Origin: Coptis chinensis
Taxonomy: Eukaryota; Streptophyta; Magnoliopsida; Ranunculales; Ranunculaceae
Reading direction: 5' to 3'
Assembly (NCBI GenBank): GCA_015680905.1
Contig: CM027383.1
Coordinates: 86,833,001 to 86,897,000, forward strand
DNA: 64,000 nt
Shown: one piece after another, positions 23,396-33,953 of the stretch
Layout: each line of letters begins with the position of its first letter
How positions within the stretch are numbered: the stretch's first letter is position 1
Program-made: the position numbers and the translations under genes
Notes under the pieces: model-generated
Told to the model about the DNA's origin: nothing
The model's input: only the letters and a program-made list of their open reading frames with translations
The model's database searches: none

Positions 23396-23702
23396 TGGCA
23401 CATGCACGCAACGGCGCGAACGCCAACGAAATGTGTTAGTTAAAGTCGTAGCATCACTCACGCTTATAAATACACTGTCTAAAAGCTCATTTATTCTCAT
23501 CAAGACAGGGACTTGAGCTGATAGTGGAAAGGGGGGAACAATGTCTGACTTGATTCAAGTTCATCACAAAATCTTGATATGTAGGCAAAATTTCGTCCCA
23601 AAGCGAAGCTCTACCAAAACTCGATCCATCACAATCTTCTCCATTATTCACACTTGTAAGGACTGATCAAATTCAACCTTTATAATGACCACATTCAAAG
23701 AA

Positions 23703-23965
23703 AATATAGATATTTATCGATATTTATCGATATTTGTGGATATTTATCGATATTTGTCGATATATCACGATATATCCACGATATTTGCAATCATAAATAC
23801 CCACACATAGTTTGTGGATATTTGTCGATATTTATCGATATATCTCGATATATCTACGATATTTACAGATGCCTAAATGTAATATATCCCCACACAGGGG
23901 GATATATCCACGATACATATCCATAAATCAGAAGTCAATATTTTGTCATATCCCGAAATATTTTG
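23703..23965. repeat. Right subterminal repeat array of the hAT-like element
   Basis: Tandem GATATTTATCGATATTT / GATATATCCACGATAT units occur at least ten times in two blocks separated by a short spacer. They are homologous in motif to the left array. Confidence 0.85.
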
Positions 23966-23972
23966 TACTATC

Positions 23973-25585
23973 TTTTGAACTACCTTAGACCATGGGGGTG
24001 TGCAGCCTTTGTCACTTCTCAAAATCGAATTTGGGAAGTTGAGTGCTCTTGGAAAGAAGTGTGTCTTTATAAGATACAGTGAGACTTCTAAGGGGTATGT
24101 CTTCCTAGGGGAGGATACTCAAGGGCATATCACAGAAATAAAAGCACGTAACGTCAGATTCTTATAGGATCAATACCCAATGAGGGGTGAGGTTGATAAT
24201 GATATACAACTTTACGAAGTTGACAACCTTATAACTGCTGATGAACAAGGCGAAGATGAAACTTTCATCAACCCTGATTCTAGTGACAATGGCATTGGTC
24301 AACTAATTGATCAATCCCAACCTCGTAAGAGTATTAGAGGCCATATCCCCAAATGTCAGTTTGAGATTGAAGGGGAGATAAATATGACCAATGCACTTAC
24401 AGAAATATCTGATGAACCTAAAACGTTCAAGAAGGCTATTTCTGGGTCCAATACAAGTAAGTGGATGGAAGCTATGAAGGAAGAATTGGAGTCGATGAAG
24501 AAAAACAAAGTATGGGACTTAGTTGATCTACCTCCAAATAGGAGATCTATTGGAAACAGGTGGGTTCTCAATATCAAAAAAAATGCGGAAGGGAACATAG
24601 ACAAATTCAAAGCCAGGCTTGTTGCAAAAGGTTACACCCAAAAAGAAGGAATAGACTATGAGGACACCTTAGATTTAGAGCTTTGAATTTACACCCAAAT
24701 CTCACTTAGACTTAGATTCAAAGCCAGTAGTGAGATTTGCCTCCATACGTCTCCTCTTGTCAATGGTTGCCTACTTAGATTTAGAGCTTTACCAGATGGA
24801 TGTCAAAACTGCTTTTCTCAATGGAGAATTGCAAGAGGAAATCTATATGGATCAACCCAATCGGTTTTCAATCAAGGGTCGAACACAAAGTGTGTAAACC
24901 GAACAGATCCATATATGGTTTAAAACAGGCCTTTAGACAATGGAATCTGAGATTCCATGAAGCTATGCTTCAAGACAAATTTGAAATGGTAAATGAGGAC
25001 CATTGCAGATATGTCAAGACATCTAAAAATGGTTTTGTGATTCTATCTCTATATGTGGATGACATTTTGTTAGCGGTAACAATAAGGCATTGATAAATTC
25101 CACTAAGGAGTGGTTGTCATTAAACTTCAAAATGAAGGACATGGGTGAAGCTAGTTATGTCTTAGGAGTTAAAAAATAACTCGATCGCCCAAACGCTTGT
25201 TATCTTTGTCTCGGAGACATATATCAAGAAGATTTTGGAAAGATTCAACATGACTGATTGTAAGCAAGTGGATCTCCCAAGAAGTCTAGGAGAGTCTTTG
25301 AGTTCTAAAATGTCTCCCAAGAATCCTAACCAAAACTCGGGCTATGAAAAATGTACCATACTCAAGTCACCGAAAGCCTTATGTATGCAATGTTGTGTAC
25401 AAGGCCGGACATCCGCTATCAAATTTGGTTAGTATCAATGTTCCAAACAAATCCTGGGGTCGCACACTGGAAGGCTATCAAGAAGATAATGAGGTATCTT
25501 AAAGGCACCATGGACTACTCACTTGTCTACCAAGGGAAAGATCTTAAGCTAATTGGGTATTCCGATGCCGACTGGGCTGGAGACC
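23973..25585 (+). pseudogene. Copia pol, part 2: integrase end, reverse transcriptase
   Basis: The frame resumes with LRPWGCA at about 23985 and the GYVFLGED region (near 24093). The connection region (24180-24450) leads to the RT core: NRWVLNIKK (24553) and KARLVAKGYTQKEGIDYEDT (24610-24669). A filler insertion at about 24668-24724 breaks the frame. The following RT parts include YQMDVKTAFLNGELQEEIYM (24790-24849) and YVDD (25053-25064). Later frameshifts occur near 25090, 25180 and 25350. The frame ends at YSDADWAGD, where the solo LTR interrupts the start of RNase H. Confidence 0.88.
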
Positions 25586-27169
25586 TGATAAGTGCTTAAA
25601 AAATGCAATTTAACCCTCGATTATGCCTTTTGTTTAGCCATCTTAGTGGACTAATAGTGTTTGTAAGTTATGTTTTAAGATTCTACAGGTGAAAAAGAGA
25701 GTTTTGTAGAATATTAGAGAAAAAGGGGTAAAACAGAGCAATATGGAGCATTAAGGATCACATGGGAATCCCGTGGACAATCATGGAAAAGGCCAAAGAA
25801 TTGAAGCTATTAAAGATGCGACTTGGACCTATTTTAAAGCCTATTTGGAAGCCCAAGGCCAAAGGATTCTTTGCTTGGACCAAATCCCGCAAAAGAGGAT
25901 AAAAGGATAGAGCAGAAGAGACAAAATAGACTTATGCGTCTGGGACACATGGATCGAGCGTCCAGACGCATTGATCATGTCTGAGACGCATGAATAGTGC
26001 GTCCAGATGCATGAATCGACAATCAGAGCCAATTCCTTCTCAGTTTTGGAGACGGTTGGACTCTGAAAGAAGTCTATTTGTATTAGAAAACAAATGACGG
26101 TTTGGAATGCTTCTAGAGCTCATTGTAACCCCTATAAATAAAGGACCTAAGTGCCTCATGAAGAGGGCCAATTCACTTATATTCTTGTCTCCTAACTTGC
26201 GCAGAGAGATTAATAATAAAAAAGACCGATTTTAACTAGTCGAAGTCTTAATAAATTAGTCTTTCTAATCTTATGTTCTTCGACTCTTCTTCTTCTCATT
26301 CTTCGTGTTCTTCCTTCTATATGGAAGGCTAATCTTCTCCTTCAAGGGAGGAGATGAAGCCGCTTAAGGTTTAATGATTCTTCCGGTTCATGGTGTTCTT
26401 CAATCGTTAGTTCTTTATGTTTGTAGTTATTAGTTCCATTGCCCACACCGGGGATGAAAGTATAGAATAGGGTTTATGTTTTGCAATATTAATATCATGT
26501 TAGTGTTCTTTACTTTTCTTCTAGTAGTATAGTTCTTTAGAGTTAGGGAAGTATTCTTTGTGTTGCCTTAGAAGGGGTAGCTCGGGGAGTGGGTCTGCCT
26601 AGGGAAAGTATTCTTTGTGTTTTGCCTTAAGTGGTGATTCATTGAATGGCCGCCCTATTAGGAAGTACTCCTTGATGTTGCTCTTGGTAATACATTGAAT
26701 GGCTGCCCGAGCTTACATAAAAGGAAAGAAGATATTAATAGCATAAACATAGGAACAACTTTAAGTAGAGTTAATTGTTAGCGATGTTTTAGTCCAAGGC
26801 ATCATCGGCACTCGCTTCGATTGCCTAATTGTAGTCTACTTGTAAGAACAACCATGAAGCAGAAGGTCATAGGTCAAAAGTATTGGTGGATTCTAATCTC
26901 TTGAATTCTCTCTCTTATAAATACTCAATAGTTTAGTTAGTTTAGCTTAGTTTAGCATTTAAAATCTCTATAATCATAGTTTTTAATCCCTTAAACCCCC
27001 TTTCCAGTCTTGTCCTTCACATAACATACACTTAAAAGTGAAACGATACCTTACTCATCCTTTACTTATTGAAGGATAATTATGTTTTGATACGCTTCTA
27101 TTTGTTCAACGACCATCATCTATCTACATCATCCATACACCATCTACACACAAAAATGAGTGAGTGTCA
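25586..27169 (+). mobile_element. Solo LTR of a Ty3/Gypsy-type element
   Basis: The 1584-bp segment begins TGATAAGTGC and ends GAGTGTCA. It is flanked by a 5-bp duplication AGACC (25581-25585 and 27170-27174). It splits the Copia RNase H coding region between DADWAGD and DERKSTSGY. A TATA-like CCCTATAAATAAAGG near 26140 supports an LTR promoter in plus orientation. No internal element sequence is present, so it is a solo LTR left by LTR-LTR recombination. Confidence 0.88.
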
Positions 27170-27611
27170 AGACCTTGATGAGAGGAAGTCAACTTCAGGA
27201 TATACCTACATAATGAATGGAGGTGCTATATCCTGGAGCAGTAAGAAACAAACTTCCATAACACTTTCAACTATGGAAGCTGAGTATATTGCATGTTGCT
27301 CTGCCACACAGGAGGCTGTGTGGCTCAGACGATTCATCAAACACTTGTCAGTGTTCTCAAGAGCTGCTGAACCAGTTCACATCTGGACTGACAGCATGGC
27401 TGCTCTTACATATGCTAAAGATCCAAAGTACCATGGAAGAACCAAGCATATAGAGTTAAAGTACCACTACGTACGACAAATGATACTGAAGAAGAAAGTG
27501 GTTCTACAACATATATCCACTGATCAAATGGTTGCGGATCCACTAACCAAACCTATTCCAAAGGAACTCTTCCTTGCACATGTCAAAATGCTTGGGTTAA
27601 AGAGGATGTGA
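27170..27611 (+). pseudogene. Copia pol, part 3: RNase H
   Basis: The frame continues with DERKSTSGY and SWSSKKQTSITLSTMEAEYIA. Further RNase H residues are in IWTDSMAAL and HIELKYHYVR, and the protein ends after VADPLTKPIPKELFLAHVK with a stop at 27609-27611. The 5' half of the domain lies before the solo LTR (25540-25585). This portion itself has no stop. Confidence 0.92.
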
Positions 27612-28657
27612 TTATGCGAAGAACACTTTGATGGTTTAATGAATAAACGTGCATTCTTTCCAGATCGATTGTATTCTCATTATACTGTTTATCATCTCAT
27701 ATGTATGTCGGTAGGGTTGACCGGTTCACTCACATGAACAAAATACTTCCATTTTAAACAGTGGGAGTTTAGCTTGACAAGTCACTAAACCTTATGGGAA
27801 GGGTGGACCTAGTGCCGAGTCATGCCCCTTCTTATAATTAGATAAGAAGAAACAGGCTTCATAGAGAAGATTCTGTCTAAACCTACAAACGGTTGTTGCC
27901 AAGTGGGAGCAAAGTATCCTTGGAATTGTCATTAGGGATGACAACACTTGCTTGGTATGAGTGGACATACAGATATCTATTGTTGAGTAAACAAATTAGA
28001 TACTCTTGCCATGACATGTTTTCACACAACATGTGTATAGTTGACCACCTGAGAGCAAGAAAATAAATATCCCTAAAAATTCTTGCTATGTGAGCTTTAT
28101 TGATATATTTTTTGTTTAAGACATATCGAATGGTACCCTCCTTGAACTTTTGACCTTGTCAAGAAAATAAGAGGACTACTCATAACTTTGGTTTGCTCCC
28201 CACAAGCTCTTACTAAAAGGTCCGGATGGATGCATGGGAAGTTGGTAGAACTCGACGACAATGACTTTAAGTGCAAAAGGTAAAAGAACTGAAGGTTTAT
28301 CACACAATCACTGGAATTTTACCTGGCCAGGACAATTGATGATAATTGTGAATCATGTGATACGTTTTTTGATTTTATGGTGTGGACTCATAGGGATGAG
28401 TGCTATTTGTCAAAGTGATGAAACAAATAGATCTTGGGGTATACACACTCTCTCCGGATATTAGGTTTTCGGATTCGCCTTCTTTAAGATCACTTTCATG
28501 GTAGATCATCGCGGTCATGCTTTTCATTGTGACTTGCTACTTCACGGATATCATGATACGCGGTGCTAGGGTCACACAAACCATTTCTTTGTGTGAGACA
28601 CACAAATGGTGAAAGCATTCTACTTAAATGCTTCTCTTAGAAACCTTCTTCGCCGTT
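27612..28657 (+). other. Copia 3' non-coding region
   Basis: About 1 kb between the pol stop and the polypurine tract. It has several GTGGGAG motifs (near 27763 and 27903) but no convincing ORF. The length suggests a non-coding spacer or a lost extra ORF. Confidence 0.6.
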
Positions 28658-28671
28658 GGGCGAGTGGGAGA
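28658..28671 (+). other. Copia polypurine tract
   Basis: GGGCGAGTGGGAGA lies directly before the TGTTGG start of the 3' LTR, as expected for the plus-strand primer. Confidence 0.8.
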
Positions 28672-29231
28672 TGTTGGAAATAAAGGTTTGGATAAACGCC
28701 CATCAGGATAAGGATAAACCACCAAGATAAGGATAACCACCATGTATTAGGATGAGTGTAGGACTCTATCCTATCTGATATTAGATGAGTATAGGACTCT
28801 ATCATATCCAATATTGAGGAGGTGGGAGAGCTCTATAAATAGACCCCCCACCCCTCACATATTGATCATCCCAACAAAGAAAAGCTCTCTCTCCTTTAAT
28901 GGTGGCATCCAACATTTTCTAAAGAAGAAGTTAGTAATTTGTGGAGATTCCATAGGTGGTAACCTCCATAGCCATTGTCGGTTCTTGGTTCATGAACAAA
29001 GGTTGCTTCCCGTTCGTGGTTGGAACTTGACTCCAGCTAAGTTGAAAAGAAGAAGATCTTGAGTGTGCCAAGAATATCATCTTCTCCTGTAGATCGAAAC
29101 TTGGAACTTCAAATTGAAAGTTGTGACCAAGGTATGATCTTCTATTTCCGCTGCGCTATTTTATGCATGTGATATAGTGTAATTATACATATCGTAGGAA
29201 TCATGCATGAGATATTGATAAAAACCCTACA
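28672..29231 (+). repeat. Copia 3' LTR
   Basis: It begins TGTTGGAAAT and ends CCCTACA, then GTTTT (TSD). It matches the 5' LTR with scattered substitutions and lacks one 32-bp unit. Confidence 0.95.
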
Positions 29232-29587
29232 GTTTTCTTATTGTTAATGTTCGATTATGACTTCATCTAGGTTCCTCTATCTAAGTCCATGCCTTCAGCT
29301 CTTTGAATTGCTTTAGTTTATGTATTGGGACACAATATATATAGTAGGGACTACTTTCTTAGAAGTACTAGTGGTTGAGCAGATGTATGCATTTATCTAG
29401 GTCATTCACCCGAGAAGGTTTTTATAAATGTCTTAGATATAATTTGATTGAAAGGATGATCATTATAATCACTTAGTTTGTAAAGCATTGGTTACTGTGT
29501 CCTGTTTTATTTTATAAATGTTTTGTTTTATTTTATATACTGTGTCCTGTTTTATAAATAATACTTGTTTTATTTTTCTTTGTAGCA

Positions 29588-29885
29588 ATGGGTCCACGAT
29601 CAAAGAATGTGAAGAATATAGCAAAAACTACATTCAAGGGTGTAAAGAAGATGTTTAGTGGCAGCGGCTCCTCTTCGGGTCGCGGTGACACGCCTGAGCC
29701 TGAGAATAAGAGAGAAAAGGGGGGTCGAAAACAATGGCTTCAGTCCGTAGAGGCGGTAGAAAAGAAGATAATGATCCTACGAATGTAGGTGATGTAGAAG
29801 GAGAGAAGAAGAGAAAAGGAGTGCGGGCACCTCGGCCTCAGTGCGAAGAAGGGACCACAATAAGGTTGTTCCAAGTAATGTAGAG

Positions 29886-29922
<37 letters not shown>

Positions 29923-32066
29923 CTGAGATTAATGTAGATAAAGATTTAGATGTAGATATAAATGTAGCAATGGATCATGGGAATAATATAGTTAATGATG
30001 ATGGGGATGATGATGGTGAGGATGGAGATGATGATGGTGATGAAGAGGGTGATGAAGAGGAGGAGGATGATGATTTGGAAGAAGAAGAATTGATGAAAGT
30101 TGAAGCACCGGTCAAAGTCCAAGCACCTCCAGTGGTAGACTATGTGAGAAAATCCAAGGATGATTTGGAGTACACACGAGGTGTATATGGTGGTGGCCTT
30201 ACTGAGTCAGAGCTTCTGTATGACTATTCGGTGCATGTGACTCATGATGTTTGGGAACATAAGGTATTATCATAGACTTAGTATCTTGATTTTTCCTTTG
30301 TCTTTACAAAACCTTTTGCTTCTTATTGAGTCTTTGCTGTTTCAGGCGGAGCGCGGAGTGTTGAAGTGTGTTCCGCATCTATCCAAGTTAAGCCAGTGGG
30401 ATCTCAAGAATGAGTTCAAAAGATCTCCCAAATTTGAAAATCAGCTGAGGAGGACTGGGTTTTATGATCTGGAATTTGGGTGTTACAAACATCAAGATCC
30501 GACGTTGATCTCTGCGTTTGTGGAGAGGTGGCATCCAGAGACCAGGCCAACACCTTCCATATGCCATTTGGGGAGATGACTGTGACTTTGGATTATGTCT
30601 CCCAAATCCTAGGCGTCGCAATTAGAGGTAGAGCAGTAAGAGGGAATACGGAGTTGACCTATTCATAATCGGAAAGTCTCTTACACCGTGCTATGGGTGT
30701 CTTGGAGCTTGTGATTAAAACGGAGATGGACGCGAGCGGTTCATTTCAAAGGTAAGGCTGGAATTCCTGCGGAGCCAGTTTGCTGGGAAGGTCGGCGATA
30801 AAAGGGAAGGTGTCGACTTTGACGGAGGTACAGAGTGTTGTAAGAGCTTATCTACTATTTTTCTTTGGATGTACCATCTTACCCGACAAGTCTGGGACTG
30901 GAGTGCATGCTTGTTATTTGACCAAGTTGCTGAAATTCAAAGAGATCGGAGAGTATGTTTGGGGTGCAGCAATTTTGGCCTTTTTGTATAGAGCACTTGG
31001 GACTGCCTCGTGTGCGAAGGTGAAAAGTGCTTCGGGCTTCCTGACTCTTTTACAGGTAAAACTTAAATATTTTGCAGATTTTTTTTAATGTTAATTATAT
31101 TATTTTATTAGTATGTTAACTGTGTGTATATATATCTAGGCGTGGATCTATGAGTATTTCCCGCTATTCAAGCCAATCCCAAACTTTGAATATCAGTTGG
31201 GTGGGTCGCGTGTTCTTAGACACGTAGTTGGCACTGTGCACTATGAGAACTCATGTCATGCATTGCAGTATTACCGAGCTATAATTGATGACATGACGGT
31301 GTGGAATGTAAGTATTTCATCAATTTGTTTCAATTTTTTGTTTAGTAATTAATTATTTGAGTATGTGATTAATGACACATTTTATTTTGTTTAAGGTTGA
31401 TTGGTGTCCATACGAGAATGTTATACCTATACTCCCAGTCGATGAAATTACCTTTTTTAAGGGAGTGATATGCTTTTTCGACGTTGTGGAGATTTACTAT
31501 GTTGCAAGGGTCATGCGTCAGTTGGGTCATGTGCAGTTTATACCTGCAGCTCCTCCAACACCAAATTATACGACCAGGATTGTAGCCGGACGCGGGTATG
31601 AAGTGAAATGGACATTGACAACTATTGGGCCTATATATTGGGAGTCGTGGCTAGAATTACATGATCCAACCTAACAATCGATGACCCATATGTACTTATC
31701 CATGGGAGTGTTATTCAAAGTACATGGAGTGGTATGTGAGGCATTCTCTCATTCGATTGATAAATCGCAAGCACCGATTGAGTATTGTGATTTTCTCCAT
31801 TTCTGACACTTCCATCTTATGCACCGATTGTGAGTATTGTGATTTTCTAATTGTGTTTTGGTTACGGTCCTTTAAAATAGTAATTAATAATTGTTTTGTA
31901 TTCTTATTTCAACATAACAACGTCATCGATGAAACGAGTCAATTACTAGAGTAAGGTCTGCAATTGGGCGGAAATAATATTCCCGAAGAAGCAAGGTCCT
32001 CGTTCGAGGAGGCGTACAACTTGACTAGGTGCAAGTATAATGGTGGGCGGTACAGACATAATTGAT
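29588..32066 (+). pseudogene. Plant mobile domain (PMD) protein gene, composite element copy 1
   Basis: The ATG at 29588 matches the copy-2 start (50405). The N-terminal region is basic, then strongly acidic with a Ser-Glu repeat (29883-29920) and Asp/Glu runs. After an intron (about 30264-30344) the PMD follows: [32 protein letters not shown]. Later exons start near 31141 (WIYEYFP), 31396 (WCPYENV) and 31920 (NNVIDETSQLL), with GT-AG borders. The PMD is known from MAIN/MAIL proteins acting in silencing and genome stability, and from transposon-borne copies. Frameshifts near 29788 and 30542 and stops near 30666, 30753 and 31672 make this copy a pseudogene. Confidence 0.85.
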
Positions 32067-32935
32067 TTTTGAGTGCGGCTTCCTCCGATGTTGATGTTGA
32101 GTATGTATTTTTGAATTTGATGTATTTTGAAGTGGAAATTGATGTGTTCGATTTGAATTTGATGTGTAAATTAATGTATTTGAATTTTTGTTTTGTTAAA
32201 CAGGAGGAAGTAAGGTCGAGCTCCTTAACTACAGCTCTCTCAGTTATGTCAAGCATGCGTCGTTCATGGAGTCCTCTCGTCGTTCATAGAGTCCTTTCAT
32301 TAGAGTTGGAGAATGATGGAAGTGTCACACCTCAACCATTACTGTCAGAGATTGTTGTTTATAATAACTGTCTAGTTTAGTCCTCTTGTCTCGTCTAGTT
32401 TATAATAACTGTGCGATATTACTTATAATATGGCGTTTGGGATTGTTGTTTGTAATGAATTCTTTATTAGTAGGTTTATTGATGAGTTTTGGATATGAAT
32501 ATGTCAATAAAACAAATGAGGTTATGGCAAAAAAATTCAGGAATTATAAGTTAGGTTTTTTACAGAGTTTATGTATTTGAATTTGATTGCGTATATGGCG
32601 TTTGGGATTGTTGTTTGTAATGAATTCTTTATTAGCAAGTTTATTGATGAGTTTTGGATATAAATATGTCAATAAAACAAAGGAGGTTATGGCAAAAAAA
32701 AAAATTCAGGAATTATAAGTTAGGTTTTCTATAGAGTTTATGTATTTGAATTTGATTGCGTATTCGAATTGAATTTGAAGTGGAATTTGATGTTTTGAAA
32801 TGAATTTGAAAGTGTATATGAATTTGATGTATTAGTATATGAATTTGATGTTTTGAAATTAAAGTGGAATTTGTTTGTTTTTTGGATATGAAAGTGTTGT
32901 AAAAACAAAATGAAAATCGAATTTTTTTTTGTCCA
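32067..32935. other. Non-coding stretch after the PMD gene
   Basis: It is AT-rich and rich in GAATTTGATGT-type repeats (32090-32180 and 32740-32880). It includes a 165-bp tandem duplication (separate entry). Its right edge leads into the hairpin array. Confidence 0.6.
32430..32763. repeat. 165-bp tandem duplication
   Basis: Copy one is 32430-32594 and copy two is 32595-32763. Both start ATGGCGTTTGGGATTG and share nearly all bases; copy two has a longer A-run. Confidence 0.92.
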
Positions 32936-33330
32936 AATGACCCAGCCATGTCGTTTGGTATAAAGTCCAAACGACCCAGCCACATCGTTCGGTATAAAGG
33001 CCAAACGACTAGACCGTTTGGTGTAAAAACAGAGAACTCTATCTCAAACGACCTGCCCACATCGTTTGGTGTAAAAGCCAAACAACCAGCTTAGACCGTT
33101 TGGTGTAAAACCAGAGAACTCTGTCTCAAACGGCCTTCCCACATCGTTTGGTGTAAAGGTCAAACGACCAGCCCACATCGTTTGGTATAAAGGCTAAACG
33201 ACCAGCTCATACCATTTGGTGTAAAATAGAGAGCTCTGTCTCGAATGACCAGCTCAGACTCGTTTAGTGTAAAGGTCAAACGACCAGCCCACATCGTTTG
33301 GTTCAAAGGTGAAACGATTTGACCATGTCA
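32936..33330. repeat. Hairpin repeat array (CAAACGAC / GTCGTTTG units), copy 1
   Basis: About eight units pair a CAAACGACC half with a CATCGTTTGGTGTAAA or CGTTTGGTATAAAGG half, so neighbouring halves can form short stem-loops. Typical spacing is 35-55 bp. The same family occurs at 38219-38292, 62012-62115 and 63265-63385. It separates the convergent PMD and OTU/transposase genes. Confidence 0.85.
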
Positions 33331-33339
33331 TTAGGGGTA

Positions 33340-33835
33340 AAATCAAATCAAATTACACTTATTCCAAATTACATCAAAATATCATATTTTCAAATCAAAT
33401 CAAATCAAATCAAATTACAATTATTCCAAATCACTCGATTGTCGTCCGAATCAACTTAGTCGATCACTCGATTTCCAAATCAAATCAAATCAAATCAAAT
33501 TGCAATTATTCCAAATCACTCGATTGTCGTCTAAATCAACTTAGTCGATCACTCGATTTCCAAATCAAATAAAATAAAATAAAATTACAATTATTCCAAA
33601 TTACTCGATTGCCGTCCGAATCAACTTAGTTGATCACTCGATTTCTAAATCAAATCAAATAAAAGCCCTAACATTATTTCCAAATAACATAAAAATAAAA
33701 TAAAATTACACTTGTTCCAAATTACACCAAAATAATATGTCAAAATGAATTTACAAATTACATCAAAATGAATTTATAAATTACATCAAAATATCATATC
33801 GACAACATACGAATAACTTAGTCGATAACATGTAC
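33340..33835. repeat. A-rich tandem repeats with CACTCGATT(G/T) core
   Basis: Units of about 75-90 bp contain AAATCAAATCAAAT, ATTATTCCAAATCACTCGATTG and AACTTAGTCGATCACTCGAT. At least three copies lie at 33390-33660, followed by a longer variant with CATATCGACAACATACG at 33795-33812. The same family fills 63391-64000 in copy 2. Confidence 0.85.
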
Positions 33836-33953
33836 TGTTGGGTTTTCAACGGGCTCGTTTTCCCATATTAGATTGGGAATATTCAATGCCATAAATTGCA
33901 ATTGCCTTGCTGTCAATGCCAAAATCCAACTTTCAGTAATATCATATCGAGCT

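Larger units (their letters stand above)
19054..23972. mobile_element. hAT-like non-autonomous DNA element carrying host gene fragments
   Basis: The ends form a short terminal inverted repeat: left CATAGTACAAAAT, right end in reverse GATAGTACAAAAT. An 8-bp duplication points to the hAT superfamily; a 9-bp reading with one mismatch would suggest Mutator-like instead. Both ends carry dense TATCGATA/TATCGCGATA repeats. The interior (4.9 kb) holds no recognisable transposase. It holds pieces of an ankyrin-repeat gene with introns (19500-20780), an unrecognised coding fragment (22640-23085), and about 1.5 kb of AT-rich DNA (21080-22620) in which I see nothing definite. Confidence 0.8.
15501..29231 (+). 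mobile_element. Ty1/Copia LTR retrotransposon with nested insertions
   Basis: Two LTRs (15501-16094 and 28672-29231) are flanked by the same 5-bp duplication, GTTTT (15496-15500 and 29232-29236), which fixes the boundaries. Internal order is gag, protease, integrase, reverse transcriptase, RNase H, which is the Copia order. The coding region is interrupted by a 4.9-kb DNA element (19054-23972) and a solo LTR (25586-27169). Removing these leaves a roughly 7.2-kb element. Frameshifts and stops in gag and pol make it defective. It is inserted in the 5' part of composite element copy 1. Confidence 0.95.
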
